Source of the DNA: Mycoplasmatota bacterium
GTDB lineage: Bacteria; Bacillota_I; Bacilli_A; RF39; UBA660
DNA: 64,000 nucleotides
NCBI GenBank assembly: GCA_022771205.1
Contig: JALFCF010000001.1
Coordinates: forward strand, 62,001-126,000
Direction: 5' to 3'
Made by a program: the position numbers and the translations under genes. The notes under the pieces were generated by a model. That model did no database searches and was not told the DNA's origin. It saw only the letters and a list, made by a program, of their open reading frames with translations. The number at the start of each line of letters is the position of its first letter. The first letter of the stretch is position 1. Shown piece by piece: positions 44,433-53,359 of the stretch.

Positions 44433-45578
44433 ATGAAATCAAAAATGAAATATTTAGAAGAAATAAAAAAAGAATATTCTGAAATAAAAAGACAGTTAAA
44501 TGAAAGTAATAATGAATTAGAACAGATAGAAATAAGAAAAAAATTAAAGGCTACCATAAACAAAATATTAAAACTAGAAAAAAAAGATATGCCATTAAGA
44601 CAGCTAAATGTTTATCATAGAGAATTGAGAAAAATAGATTATGAAAATAATGAGCCAGTTAAAGGTATAGAAATTAGGAAAAAAACTCAAAAAATACTAC
44701 GTCAATTTTTAAAACTTGAACAAATACCTAGTAAATATTCTATAGAGACTTTATCTGATGAACGCACAAAGAGTGATAAACCTAAAGTATATGTAGTAAC
44801 ACATGTAGCAAGATATGATATAGAGGCATCTATAGAAGCAATAAAAGAAAATGCTCATATACTATGGGGAGATGTAGGAGAATTATATAGAAGTCCTGAA
44901 ATATTATTGTTAAAAGCCCTTGGAATAGTCCCGGTTGATGTAGAAATTCCAGATGAAGCTAGCGATGAAGAGTTAAAGTCAATTAAAGAAGACAGACATA
45001 TTTCTTTAGAAACTGTTATAAAAATATTAAAACAAAATGGAAATGTTTTAATATTTTCAGAGGGAGCTTGGAATACGACTGATAATATAGTAGTTACTAA
45101 ATTATTTACTGGTGCAGTAGAAGCTGCAATTAGAGGAGAGGCAGATATAGTTCCAGTAGCAGTAGATAAAGATAAAAATAATAGATATTACGTAAAAATC
45201 GGAAGAAACATTGATACTTCAAGCATGAAGTTAGAAGATAAAAAAGAAGAGTCAGAAAAAATTCGTTCTATCTTAGCTGGATTAAAATATGATATTTGGG
45301 AACATATAGAAAAAGTAGAAGGTCCTACAAGAAGAAGTGAAATGCCGGATAATGCCAAAGAAGAATATTTAAATGGAATTATGAAAGATTCAGACAATGG
45401 TTATACGCTAGAGGTCATAGAAAAAACCAGATATAGAGAAAAGGGAATAACTACTCCAGAAGAAGCCTTTAATCATTTAGGTCAAATAAAAGTAAACAAA
45501 GAGAATGCTTTCCTATTTGAAGGGTTAAACCCACATGAACGTAGAGAACAAGCAAAGCGGTTGATAAAAAATAGATAA
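44433..45578 (+). CDS. PlsC-like phospholipid acyltransferase with helical N-terminal extension
   Basis: 381 residues. The first 110 are charged and helical. The acyltransferase core has an HX4D motif (THVARYD, about residues 128-134), WGDVGELYRSPEILLLKALGIVPVD, LIFSEGAWN in the place of FPEGTR, and IVPVAVD. The cytoplasmic-side reaction would be acyl transfer to a glycerophosphate or related acceptor. The FSEGAWN variant and the extension mark it as a divergent member, so it may not be the main PlsC. AAGGGGGCG precedes the ATG. Confidence 0.78.
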   Translation: MKSKMKYLEEIKKEYSEIKRQLNESNNELEQIEIRKKLKATINKILKLEKKDMPLRQLNVYHRELRKIDYENNEPVKGIEIRKKTQKILRQFLKLEQIPSKYSIETLSDERTKSDKPKVYVVTHVARYDIEASIEAIKENAHILWGDVGELYRSPEILLLKALGIVPVDVEIPDEASDEELKSIKEDRHISLETVIKILKQNGNVLIFSEGAWNTTDNIVVTKLFTGAVEAAIRGEADIVPVAVDKDKNNRYYVKIGRNIDTSSMKLEDKKEESEKIRSILAGLKYDIWEHIEKVEGPTRRSEMPDNAKEEYLNGIMKDSDNGYTLEVIEKTRYREKGITTPEEAFNHLGQIKVNKENAFLFEGLNPHERREQAKRLIKNR

Positions 45579-45613
45579 AATGATATCCTATAAATAATAG
45601 GAGTGATTGTATT

Positions 45614-47482
45614 ATGAGTGGTATTTGGCTTCCAATGGCAGCTGTAACAATAAGTGTTTTCTTAGTAATAATTTTCTTTGTCAAACAAAATGTAAAAACA
45701 AAAGAAGTAAGATTGTATAAGTATACTTTATTACTCAACCTACTTTTTTGTTTAAATGCAGCTCTTGCCTATATTATTGCAGAGACAACAAACACAATAT
45801 GGATAGTAAGTATATTACAAAGATTTCATTTTATGTATTTAATAACCATCGCTTGCTGCTTAATAATCTATAACTTTATAATCAATAAATTTAATGAACA
45901 ACAATACAAAAAAGCTAAGAAAACAGTAATTATATTTAACAGTATTTTAACATTTTTAATTTTTATAACTCCATTAAAAACTATTGTTAATGGAGAAATA
46001 TTAGATGTAGATGGCATATCATATTATATTATGATGTTTGGGATAATTGTCTACTTTATAATGCTAATCATATTAAATGTAGTTTATTTTATAAAACAAA
46101 AAAATGGAATAAAAAAATCATTACCATTCATCGTATTATTATCAATGTTTTGTGCTGGTCTAATCTTAAGAGCCTATTTTCCAGAAGTAACAACAGAAAC
46201 TTATTGTATATCATTTGCCCTTTTAGTTATGTTTTTTACAATCGAGAACCCAGATGTAAAAATGATTACAGAATTAAATATTGCTAAAGACCAAGCAGAG
46301 AGAGCTAATCGTGCTAAAAGCGACTTTCTATCTAGTATGTCACATGAAATACGTACTCCATTAAACGCTATTGTAGGATTATCTGAGAATGCTAAAGATA
46401 ATAAAGAATGTCCTGAAAGTATGAAAGAAGATTTAGAAGATATTCTTTCAGCTTCTAAAACTCTTTTGGAAATTGTAGGAAATATCATGGATATAAATAA
46501 GATTGAAAGTAACAAGTTAGAGATAATAGAAGTATCTTATAACCCAAGAAAAGAAATAGAGACTTTAGCAAGAGTAGAAGAAACAAGAATAGGAAATAAA
46601 GATATAGACTATAGAATAAATATTGCAGATGATATACCATATCATTTGATTGGTGATAAAATTCATGTAAAACAAATAATAAATAATTTATTATCAAATG
46701 CCTTAAAATATACAGAAAAAGGTTTTGTAGAATTAAATGTAAAATGTATAAATAAAGATGACATTTGCTTACTAATAATTAGTGTTAGAGATAGTGGAAG
46801 AGGAATTAAAGCTGAAGATATCAATAAATTATTTACTAAATTTGAACGACTTGAGATAGAAAAAAGTACAACAACAGAAGGAACTGGTTTAGGTCTAGCT
46901 ATAACTAAACGTTTAGTAGAGTTAATGAATGGTACCATTAATGTGGAAAGTAGATATAAAGAAGGTACTATCTTTATGGTTCAACTACCACAAAAAATTG
47001 ATAGTCAAGCAAAACCAATCAGTAGAAATGATATAGAAAATACTAGACAACTATTGATAAAAAAAGACATTAGTTTTAAAGATAAAAGAGTTTTAGTAGT
47101 AGATGATAATAAATTGAATTTAAAAGTGGCAAAAAGAACTTTAGATTCATTAAATCTTCCTATGGATCAATGCGAAAGTGGACAAGAATGTATTGATAAA
47201 ATTAATTTGGGACAAAATTATGATGTGATTTTAATGGATATCATGATGCCAGAGATGAGTGGAATCACAACATTAAAAGAGTTACAAAAAGATGAAAGTT
47301 TTATAACTCCAGTAATAGCAGTAACAGCAGATGCCGTATCTGGAGCAGAAGAAAAATATTTAGAAAATGGTTTTTGTGATTATATTTCTAAACCATTTAC
47401 TAAAGAACAAATTGAAAAAAAATTAATTAAAATATTTGATGAACAAGAAAAAAACAACAATAATAGTATAGAGATTTTGTAA
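45614..47482 (+). CDS. Hybrid histidine kinase with 7-TM N-terminal sensor
   Basis: 622 residues. Six to seven hydrophobic helices in the first 210 residues resemble the histidine kinase N-terminal 7TM region. HisKA is at about 234-300 with the phosphorylated His244 ([12 protein letters not shown]). HATPase has [16 protein letters not shown] and GTGLGLAI. A receiver domain from about 488 has VDDN and the phospho-acceptor Asp542 ([11 protein letters not shown]) plus the conserved Lys (ISKPF). There is no HPt domain or separate response regulator next to it, so the output partner is unknown. The ligand is also unknown. Confidence 0.92.
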   Translation: MSGIWLPMAAVTISVFLVIIFFVKQNVKTKEVRLYKYTLLLNLLFCLNAALAYIIAETTNTIWIVSILQRFHFMYLITIACCLIIYNFIINKFNEQQYKKAKKTVIIFNSILTFLIFITPLKTIVNGEILDVDGISYYIMMFGIIVYFIMLIILNVVYFIKQKNGIKKSLPFIVLLSMFCAGLILRAYFPEVTTETYCISFALLVMFFTIENPDVKMITELNIAKDQAERANRAKSDFLSSMSHEIRTPLNAIVGLSENAKDNKECPESMKEDLEDILSASKTLLEIVGNIMDINKIESNKLEIIEVSYNPRKEIETLARVEETRIGNKDIDYRINIADDIPYHLIGDKIHVKQIINNLLSNALKYTEKGFVELNVKCINKDDICLLIISVRDSGRGIKAEDINKLFTKFERLEIEKSTTTEGTGLGLAITKRLVELMNGTINVESRYKEGTIFMVQLPQKIDSQAKPISRNDIENTRQLLIKKDISFKDKRVLVVDDNKLNLKVAKRTLDSLNLPMDQCESGQECIDKINLGQNYDVILMDIMMPEMSGITTLKELQKDESFITPVIAVTADAVSGAEEKYLENGFCDYISKPFTKEQIEKKLIKIFDEQEKNNNNSIEIL

Positions 47483-47496
47483 TAAGAGGTGAGATT

Positions 47497-48375
47497 ATGA
47501 AAGTTGCAGAAACTTGGAAAGATTATGAATTAATTGCAACATCACGTGGTCAAAAGTTAGAACGCTGGAAAGATATTTATTTACTTAGACCAGATCCACA
47601 AGTTATTTGGGATGAAGGTGATTTATTAGAAAAATATCATTCTTTAATTCATGCGGTATATCATAGAAGCAATAAAGGTGGAGGCTCATGGGATAATTTA
47701 AAAAATGTACCAAATGCCTGGAAGATTGACTATAAAAATTTAACCTTTAACATTAAGCAAATGGGATTTAAACATACGGGACTATTCCCAGAACAAGCAG
47801 TAAACTGGGATTTTATGATAGAAAAAATCAAAAAAGAAAATCGTAAAATAAAAGTTCTAAATCTATTTGCTTATACAGGAGGAGCAACAGTAGCTTGTCT
47901 TTCAGCTGGAGCGTCTGTAACTCATGTAGATGCCTCTCGTGGAATGGTAGATTGGTGTAAAGAAAATGTAAAATCAAGCGGATATGAAAATGCAGAAGTT
48001 AGATATTTAGTAGATGATGTTATTAAATTTGTTAAGCGTGAAATAAGAAGAGGAAATCATTACGATGCAATTATTATGGATCCTCCTAGTTATGGGCGAG
48101 GAGCAAATAAAGAAGTTTGGGATATTGAAAAAAATTTAAATTATTTAGTATCACTATGTACAGAAATATTATCTGATGACCCATTATTTTTTCTAATTAA
48201 TTCATACACAACAGGACTTTCGTCAACAGTTTTAAAAAACATTTTAACACTTACTGTTGATAAACATAAAAAAGGAAAAATAACTTGTGGAGAAATCGGT
48301 CTAAGAGGAACTGAAGATAACCTAATTTTACCTTGTGGAATCTATGGAAGATGGGAAAAAGAAGATGAAGATTAA
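47497..48375 (+). CDS. Class I SAM-dependent RNA methyltransferase, RlmI-related
   Basis: 292 residues. SAM-binding motif NLFAYTGGATVACLSAGASVTHVDAS (about residues 128-153) and catalytic MDPPSYGRG (about 199-207), which fit 23S rRNA m5C methyltransferases of the RlmI/RlmK type. It lacks the N-terminal PUA domain of full-length RlmI, as do the shorter homologs in many Bacillota. RNA target not known. AGAGGTGAG precedes ATG, 15 bases after the kinase gene; it overlaps the next gene by 11 bases. Confidence 0.85.
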   Translation: MKVAETWKDYELIATSRGQKLERWKDIYLLRPDPQVIWDEGDLLEKYHSLIHAVYHRSNKGGGSWDNLKNVPNAWKIDYKNLTFNIKQMGFKHTGLFPEQAVNWDFMIEKIKKENRKIKVLNLFAYTGGATVACLSAGASVTHVDASRGMVDWCKENVKSSGYENAEVRYLVDDVIKFVKREIRRGNHYDAIIMDPPSYGRGANKEVWDIEKNLNYLVSLCTEILSDDPLFFLINSYTTGLSSTVLKNILTLTVDKHKKGKITCGEIGLRGTEDNLILPCGIYGRWEKEDED

Positions 48376-49036
48376 TGTTTTATATGAAGATAATCATGTA
48401 CTAGTAGTAGAAAAGCCCTTAAATGTATTAAGTCAAGGTGATAATACCAAAGATAAAGATTTATTAACCATGGTAAAAGAATATATAAAAGAAAAATATA
48501 ATAAACCAGGAAATGTTTATGTAGGGTTAGTACACAGATTAGATAGACCAGTAGGTGGAATAATGGTGTTTGCTAAAACATCAAAAGCAGCAACAAGATT
48601 ATCCAAAGAAATAAGAGAACATCAAATAAAAAAATATTATTTAGCAATTGTAGAAGGAATCATAGAAGAAGATAGAGGAACATATTGTGATAAAATAAAG
48701 CGCCTTACTAATGGGAATAGTATTATTAGTAAAGACGGAAAAGAATCTATTCTTGATTACGAAGTATTAGAAAGAAATGAGAAAGCCAATAAAACACTTG
48801 TAAAAATTTCTTTAAAGACAGGGCGTCATCATCAAATAAGAGTACAATTTTCTGCCCATTCTCATCCATTGTGTGGGGATCAACGTTATGGAAAGGAAGA
48901 TAAAAAGCAAATTGCTCTTTATGCATATCATTTGGAGTTTATTCATCCAACAACAAAACAAGAGTTAATATTTGAAAAATTACCACCCAAAATTGATCAT
49001 TGGACAGAATTTACAGTGTCAAAATATGTACATTAG
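48365..49036 (+). CDS. RluA-family pseudouridine synthase
   Basis: 223 residues from ATG 48365 (upstream GGGAAAAAGAAG; the open frame runs further up inside the methyltransferase gene). The catalytic motif HRLDRPVGGIMVFAKTSKAA contains the nucleophilic Asp; KKYYLAIVEG and LKTGRHHQIRVQF are other family motifs. There is no S4 domain, so it is the short RluA-like type. It isomerises uridine in rRNA or tRNA; the site is unknown. Coupled to the RNA methyltransferase gene, giving a small RNA-modification operon. Confidence 0.92.
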   Translation: MKINVLYEDNHVLVVEKPLNVLSQGDNTKDKDLLTMVKEYIKEKYNKPGNVYVGLVHRLDRPVGGIMVFAKTSKAATRLSKEIREHQIKKYYLAIVEGIIEEDRGTYCDKIKRLTNGNSIISKDGKESILDYEVLERNEKANKTLVKISLKTGRHHQIRVQFSAHSHPLCGDQRYGKEDKKQIALYAYHLEFIHPTTKQELIFEKLPPKIDHWTEFTVSKYVH

Positions 49037-49044
49037 ATAAAATG

Positions 49045-49066
49045 TTTGCAATTGCAAATTTTTTTT
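49045..49066 (+). terminator. Probable intrinsic terminator after pseudouridine synthase gene
   Basis: Short stem TTTGC/GCAAA with AATT loop followed by about eight T. Weak stem but long T tract. Confidence 0.5.
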
Positions 49067-49109
49067 GTTATCATAATATTAGAATAAAAGTAGAGGGAGT
49101 CGATATCGT

Positions 49110-50078
49110 ATGAATTTTAGTTTAGACTGGTTTTTATCAATACCAGGATTATTAATTACCGGAGGAGTTTTATTATTATTTATAGCTCTAATTATTTTAA
49201 TTGTAACAGGCAAAAAGAAGAAAGAAGATGTGAGTGCAAGTACTGAAACAACTACAACTGCACCTGTACAAAATGAAACAGCAACAGTTGCACCAACTGC
49301 AACGCCTACAAATGGAGCAGTTCCAGAGATGAACTCTCCAGCATTATCAACAGGAACTATTATGGATATACCGGCTCCAGTAGGAACAGGGCCAATGGTA
49401 GATGCAAATGCAAATATGAATATGAATATGGGAGTGAATAATGCAATGCCAACTGCAGAAGTAAGCCCAGTAAATCCAATGGTTGCACCAACAGTGCAAG
49501 CAACACCTGAAATGGCTCCTACAATGCAGACACCAGCTGTAGAACCAGTTGCTCCAGTGATGGAAACACCTGCAGCACCAGCTGTAGAGCCAATTGCTCC
49601 AGTAATGGATACGCCTGCAGCACCAGTTGTAGAACCAATTGCTCCAGTAATGGAAACACCTGCAGCACCAGCTGTAGAACCAATTGCTCCAGTAATGGAA
49701 ACACCTGCAGCACCAGTTGTAGAAGCAATTGCTCCGGTGATGGAAACACCTGCAGCACCAGTTGTAGAAGCAATCGCTCCAGTAATGGAAACACCTGTAG
49801 CACCTGTAGCTCCAGAACCAGTGGTTCAACAACCTGCTCAAGCAGAACCAGTAATTTATGGAGGTGCAAATCCAATTGTTCCAGAAATTAATATACCTGA
49901 AACACAACATCAAATTTATGGAGGCGCAAATCCATTAGAAAATACACAATCTATTCCAATTTCTAATCTTGTAGGTCAAAATCAACAAACTGTAGTACAA
50001 ACACCTACTCCAGAACCAACAATTGTAGTAGAACAACAACCTCCAGTAGCTGGACAACCTACAAATATAGGACAATAA
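49110..50078 (+). CDS. Single-pass membrane protein with Pro/Ala/Val/Glu-rich repeat tail
   Basis: 322 residues. One N-terminal helix (about 9-34) followed by GKKKKED, so by the positive-inside rule the rest is probably cytoplasmic. Residues about 144-233 are six near-perfect 15-residue repeats (VEPIAPVMETPAAPA) encoded by a 45-bp tandem repeat. Towards the C-terminus the motif IYGGANP occurs twice. The rest is low-complexity Thr/Pro/Met/Asn. The family is not recognised. A flexible spacer ending in two short docking motifs is a fair reading (inference). GAGGGAG precedes the ATG. Confidence 0.65.
   Translation: MNFSLDWFLSIPGLLITGGVLLLFIALIILIVTGKKKKEDVSASTETTTTAPVQNETATVAPTATPTNGAVPEMNSPALSTGTIMDIPAPVGTGPMVDANANMNMNMGVNNAMPTAEVSPVNPMVAPTVQATPEMAPTMQTPAVEPVAPVMETPAAPAVEPIAPVMDTPAAPVVEPIAPVMETPAAPAVEPIAPVMETPAAPVVEAIAPVMETPAAPVVEAIAPVMETPVAPVAPEPVVQQPAQAEPVIYGGANPIVPEINIPETQHQIYGGANPLENTQSIPISNLVGQNQQTVVQTPTPEPTIVVEQQPPVAGQPTNIGQ
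49539..49808 (+). repeat. Six tandem copies of a 45-bp coding repeat
   Basis: Units begin GTAGAACCAATTGCTCCAGT at 49539, 49584, 49629, 49674, 49719 and 49764. Each encodes 15 residues. Differences between units are mostly single bases, so copy number may vary between strains. Confidence 0.9.
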
Positions 50079-50084
50079 AAGGAT

Positions 50085-50107
50085 AAAAAAGCTAATAGCT
50101 TTTTTTC
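50085..50107 (+). terminator. Intrinsic terminator after repeat protein gene
   Basis: Nine-bp stem AAAAAAGCT/AGCTTTTTT, loop AAT, followed by C and more T. It ends only about 12 bases before the next ATG. Confidence 0.75.
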
Positions 50108-50118
50108 TTTATAACTAG

Positions 50119-50637
50119 ATGTTACGAAATCTTATTTTAACAATATATGCCGTTATTATTGTAATAGCAATCACTGTCCTAATATTATCAAATCATACAA
50201 CAGAAACTGGAATAATAGAAATTGGAAATTATGCATTAGTAGAAGTAGAAAGTAATATTTTAGAACCAAAAACAGTAAAAGGAGATTTAGTAATCTCTGA
50301 TAAAACAGACAAGGATGTAAAGTTAAAGGATATTATTTCTTATGTAACTTTACAAAATGGAACTACAATAATTCGCACTAATAAAATTGTAGCTATTACA
50401 AAAGATAAAAATCAAAAAAACATTTATTCCTTAAAAAAAGAGGATGGAACTATAGAAAATATTGATGATAGTTGCATTTTAGGAGCTTATAAGATGACCA
50501 TACCATTAGCTGGAACAATTATCACATACCTTCTATCACAGCAAGGATTTTATATGGTGGTTTTACTACCAGCAATGGCACTAGCAGTATTCTTCTTAAC
50601 AGATTTTTTATTAGATTTAAAAAAAAGACGTAAATAA
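50119..50637 (+). CDS. SipW-like protein lacking catalytic residues (probable pseudoenzyme)
   Basis: 172 residues. N-terminal helix, a small beta domain, two hydrophobic stretches near residues 122-160 and a basic tail, as in SipW. The segment aligned with ATGSM reads VESNI, the THR motif is replaced by IRTNKIV with no His, and the Asp region is IDDSC. VKGDLVIS and VKLKDIISYVTLQNGTTIIRTNKIV keep the strand pattern of the fold. Probably a non-catalytic relative, maybe with a scaffold role. There is no ribosome binding site, and a terminator ends 12 bases upstream, so its expression is puzzling. Confidence 0.6.
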   Translation: MLRNLILTIYAVIIVIAITVLILSNHTTETGIIEIGNYALVEVESNILEPKTVKGDLVISDKTDKDVKLKDIISYVTLQNGTTIIRTNKIVAITKDKNQKNIYSLKKEDGTIENIDDSCILGAYKMTIPLAGTIITYLLSQQGFYMVVLLPAMALAVFFLTDFLLDLKKRRK

Positions 50638-50638
50638 T

Positions 50639-50669
50639 AGACCTAAACAGAGGTCTTTTCTTTTTTTTT
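50639..50669 (+). terminator. Intrinsic terminator after SipW-like gene
   Basis: Stem AGACCT/AGGTCT with loop AAACAG, followed by a long T-rich tract. Confidence 0.85.
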
Positions 50670-50680
50670 CAAGGAAATAA

Positions 50681-50689
50681 TGATATAAT
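50681..50689 (+). promoter_or_regulatory. Extended -10 promoter element of glycosyltransferase operon
   Basis: TGATATAAT 17 bases before the ATG at 50706, directly after a terminator. Confidence 0.6.
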
Positions 50690-50705
50690 AAAGCTGGGTG
50701 GTACG

Positions 50706-51905
50706 ATGAAAAAAATAGCAATATTAGCATTACATTTAGGTTATGGTGGAGTAGAAAAATCAATCGCAGCTCTAGCCAATATTTTATGTGAAAAATATAA
50801 AGTAGAAATCATTTGTATTTACAAATTGTATGATAAACCAGCATTTACAATTGATGAACGCGTTAAAATAACATATTTAATAGATAGTGATTTACCAGTA
50901 AGAGTAGCAAGTTATAAAACACTACTATTCCATGGCCATTTTATTAAATTAGCCAAGAAATTAACAACGGATTATTTTTCTAAATTAAAAATAGTAAGTT
51001 TTTTCAAAGATGGACTTTCTGGAATATTTATGTATCCAAAACGTTTTTCAGTTATGAAAAAAGCTATTAGTGAAAGTGATGCAGATATCATGATTTCTAC
51101 AAGAACATTTTTAAATGAATGGCTATCAGTCTATGGAAGTCAAGATATGTTAAAAATAGGGTGGGAACATAACCATCATCATAATAATGAAAAATATGCT
51201 GTTGATGTTGTAAGAAGTAGTAAAAACTTAGATTACTTTGTATTGGTATCAAAAGACTTGAAAAAATATTATGCTAAGAAACTTAGAAAATATAAATGTC
51301 AGTGTGTATATATTCCTAATATGTTAGATAACATTCCTAAAAGATTAGCGCCATTAGAGAGCAAGAATATCATATCTGTTGGTAGATTATCTACAGAAAA
51401 GGGTTATATAGACCTACTAAAAATATTTAAGCAATTAGCAAAAAGACATAAAGATTGGCATCTGGATATCATTGGTGATGGACCAGAACGAGACAAATTA
51501 GAAGAATATATAAAGACAAGACAATTAGAAGATAAAGTAACTTTACATGGATTTAGGTCAAAAGATTATATAGATAAAATGCTTCATCAAGCTTCTCTTT
51601 ACGTTATGACTTCTTTAACAGAATCATTTGGTATTGTTCTTCTAGAAGCAATGTCACATGGGATTCCTTGTGTAGCTTTTTCATCAGCAGAAGGAGCAAG
51701 AGAAATTATTAGTAGTGGAAAAAATGGCTATCTAATAAAGAATAGAAATGCTTCTGCTATGATAAAGAAGATAGAAGACTTAATGAAAAAAGAAGATGTA
51801 AGAAAACAAATGGGAAAAGAAGCTAGAAAAAGTATAAAACAATATACAAAAGAAGTAGTGCAAGAAGATTGGTATAATCTATTAGAAAAGAAGGTAAAAA
51901 GATGA
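50706..51905 (+). CDS. GT4-family glycosyltransferase
   Basis: 399 residues, GT-B fold. N-terminal glycine-rich acceptor motif LHLGYGGVEKSIAALANIL; C-terminal nucleotide-sugar half with IISVGRLSTEKGYIDLL, LDIIGDGPERDKLE, LHGFRSK and the E-x7-E motif in SLTESFGIVLLEAMSHGIPCVA. It adds a sugar to a lipid-linked glycan in the cytoplasm; donor unknown. CTGGGTGGTACG precedes ATG. It overlaps the next gene by four bases (ATGA), founding a three-gene glycosylation operon. Confidence 0.92.
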   Translation: MKKIAILALHLGYGGVEKSIAALANILCEKYKVEIICIYKLYDKPAFTIDERVKITYLIDSDLPVRVASYKTLLFHGHFIKLAKKLTTDYFSKLKIVSFFKDGLSGIFMYPKRFSVMKKAISESDADIMISTRTFLNEWLSVYGSQDMLKIGWEHNHHHNNEKYAVDVVRSSKNLDYFVLVSKDLKKYYAKKLRKYKCQCVYIPNMLDNIPKRLAPLESKNIISVGRLSTEKGYIDLLKIFKQLAKRHKDWHLDIIGDGPERDKLEEYIKTRQLEDKVTLHGFRSKDYIDKMLHQASLYVMTSLTESFGIVLLEAMSHGIPCVAFSSAEGAREIISSGKNGYLIKNRNASAMIKKIEDLMKKEDVRKQMGKEARKSIKQYTKEVVQEDWYNLLEKKVKR

Positions 51906-52375
51906 AAAGAAATGTATTATTTATCTCATCAACAGGAGGACACTTAAATGAACTTATGCAATTAAGTCCAATGTTTGAGAAGTATGACTACCACATCATT
52001 ACAGAAAAAACAAAATCTAATTTAAAATTAAAAGAAAAGTATCCTGGAAAAGTAGGCTATTTAGTTTATGGAACAAAACTACACATATTTACTTATATTT
52101 TCAAGTTGTTATACAACTGCTTTAAGAGCCTATATTACTACATAAAATTTCATCCAGACTATATTATTACAACAGGAACGCATACAGCTGGTCCAATGTG
52201 CTGTATAGGAAAAATTTTAGGTAGTAAGATTATTTATATTGAAACTTTTGCTAATATAAAAACTAAAACTTCAACAGGAAAATTAATCTATCATTTCGCA
52301 GATCACTTTATTGTTCAATGGCCTTCAATGAAAAAATTATATCCAAAAGCAATAGATGGGGGATGGATTTATTAA
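51902..52375 (+). CDS. Alg14/PssD-type glycosyltransferase membrane subunit
   Basis: 157 residues. Starts with VLFISSTGGHLNELMQLSPMF, the PssD/CpsF/Alg14 signature, and has TTGTHTAGPMCCIGKILGSKIIYIETFANIKT. This subunit anchors the catalytic Alg13/PssE-type partner at the membrane; the partner domain is encoded by the next gene. The stop codon TAA overlaps the next start (TAATG). Confidence 0.92.
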   Translation: MKRNVLFISSTGGHLNELMQLSPMFEKYDYHIITEKTKSNLKLKEKYPGKVGYLVYGTKLHIFTYIFKLLYNCFKSLYYYIKFHPDYIITTGTHTAGPMCCIGKILGSKIIYIETFANIKTKTSTGKLIYHFADHFIVQWPSMKKLYPKAIDGGWIY

Positions 52376-53259
52376 TGATATTTGTAACATTAGGAACACA
52401 AGATAAAAAGTTTCCAAGATTATTACAAGCACTAGATAAAGCAATTGAAAAGGGAGAAATAGAAGAAAAAGTAATAGTACAAGCAGGAAATACAAAATAT
52501 GAATCAGAAAATATGGATATTTTTGATTTAATTAGTCCAGATGAATTTAATAAATATATAGATGATTGTGATATATTAATTACTCACGGTGGTGTAGGAT
52601 CAATTATAACTGCTGTAAAAAAAGGAAAAAAAGTAATAGCAGCAGCAAGACTACAAAAATATAAAGAACATGTAAATGACCATCAAAAACAAATTATAAA
52701 AGAATTTGAAAAAGAAGGATACTTATTAGAATTAAAAGACTTTAATCAGATAGGAAAAACACTTAATAAAGCCAAAAAATTTAAACCAAAAAAATTTAAA
52801 TCAAATACAGAAAATATGATAAACTTATTAGATAATTTAATAGAAGAAGATAATCATATATCTTGGTACAATAAAATAAAAGAGATTTTATGGTATGGCT
52901 TTTTCGGAGTGTTAACAACCTTAGTAAACATTATAAGTTTTTATTTATTAGATAAGACTGGAATGAATGTATATATTAATAACTTCATTGCATGGTTTTT
53001 ATCAGTATTATTTGCTTTTGTAACAAATAAATTATTTGTATTTAATTCAAAATCATTAGATAAAAAAGTAATAATAAAAGAAATATTTTCGTTCTTCTTC
53101 TTTAGAATATTATCTTTAGGAATAGATATGGCAGGAATGTATATCTGCATTAGTTTAATGAATCTAGGAAAGATGTTATCTAAAGTATTAATGAATGTAA
53201 TAGTCATCGTAGCGAATTATGTATTTAGTAAAATATTTATATTTAAAAAGAATGCCTAA
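52375..53259 (+). CDS. PssE/Alg13-type glycosyltransferase fused to GtrA-like membrane domain
   Basis: 294 residues from ATG 52375 (the start MIFVTLGTQDKKFPRLL is standard for PssE; the open frame upstream lies inside pssD). Residues 1-150 are the catalytic Alg13-like domain with DCDILITHGGVGSII and the KVIAAARLQKYKEHVNDHQ donor-binding motif. From about 164 four hydrophobic helices form a GtrA domain (WYGFFGVLTTLVNIISFYLLD, FVTNKLFVF, NYVFSKIFIF). GtrA proteins are linked to flipping polyprenyl-phosphate sugars. Fusing both would place sugar transfer and translocation in one complex (inference). Confidence 0.88.
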   Translation: MIFVTLGTQDKKFPRLLQALDKAIEKGEIEEKVIVQAGNTKYESENMDIFDLISPDEFNKYIDDCDILITHGGVGSIITAVKKGKKVIAAARLQKYKEHVNDHQKQIIKEFEKEGYLLELKDFNQIGKTLNKAKKFKPKKFKSNTENMINLLDNLIEEDNHISWYNKIKEILWYGFFGVLTTLVNIISFYLLDKTGMNVYINNFIAWFLSVLFAFVTNKLFVFNSKSLDKKVIIKEIFSFFFFRILSLGIDMAGMYICISLMNLGKMLSKVLMNVIVIVANYVFSKIFIFKKNA

Positions 53260-53273
53260 TGGCATTTTTTTTT
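53251..53273 (+). terminator. Intrinsic terminator after PssE-GtrA gene
   Basis: Stem AATGCC/GGCATT, loop TAAT, then nine T. The gene's stop codon is inside the hairpin. Confidence 0.85.
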
Positions 53274-53359
53274 GACTAAACTTGTCAATTGTCTGGTAAT
53301 CTCTCTATACAAAAAAGTAAAAAAATGTTACGATATAAAATGATAAGGTAGGAGATAAG

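Noticed and set aside
49539-49808. CRISPR-like or regulatory direct repeats
   Set aside because: Units abut without spacers, are multiples of three bases and keep one coding frame, so they are coding repeats.
49347-49913. Long minus-strand frames rich in Cys/Trp or Leu
   Set aside because: Both are reverse readings of the 45-bp repeat region; composition is an artefact of the repeat and there is no start site support.
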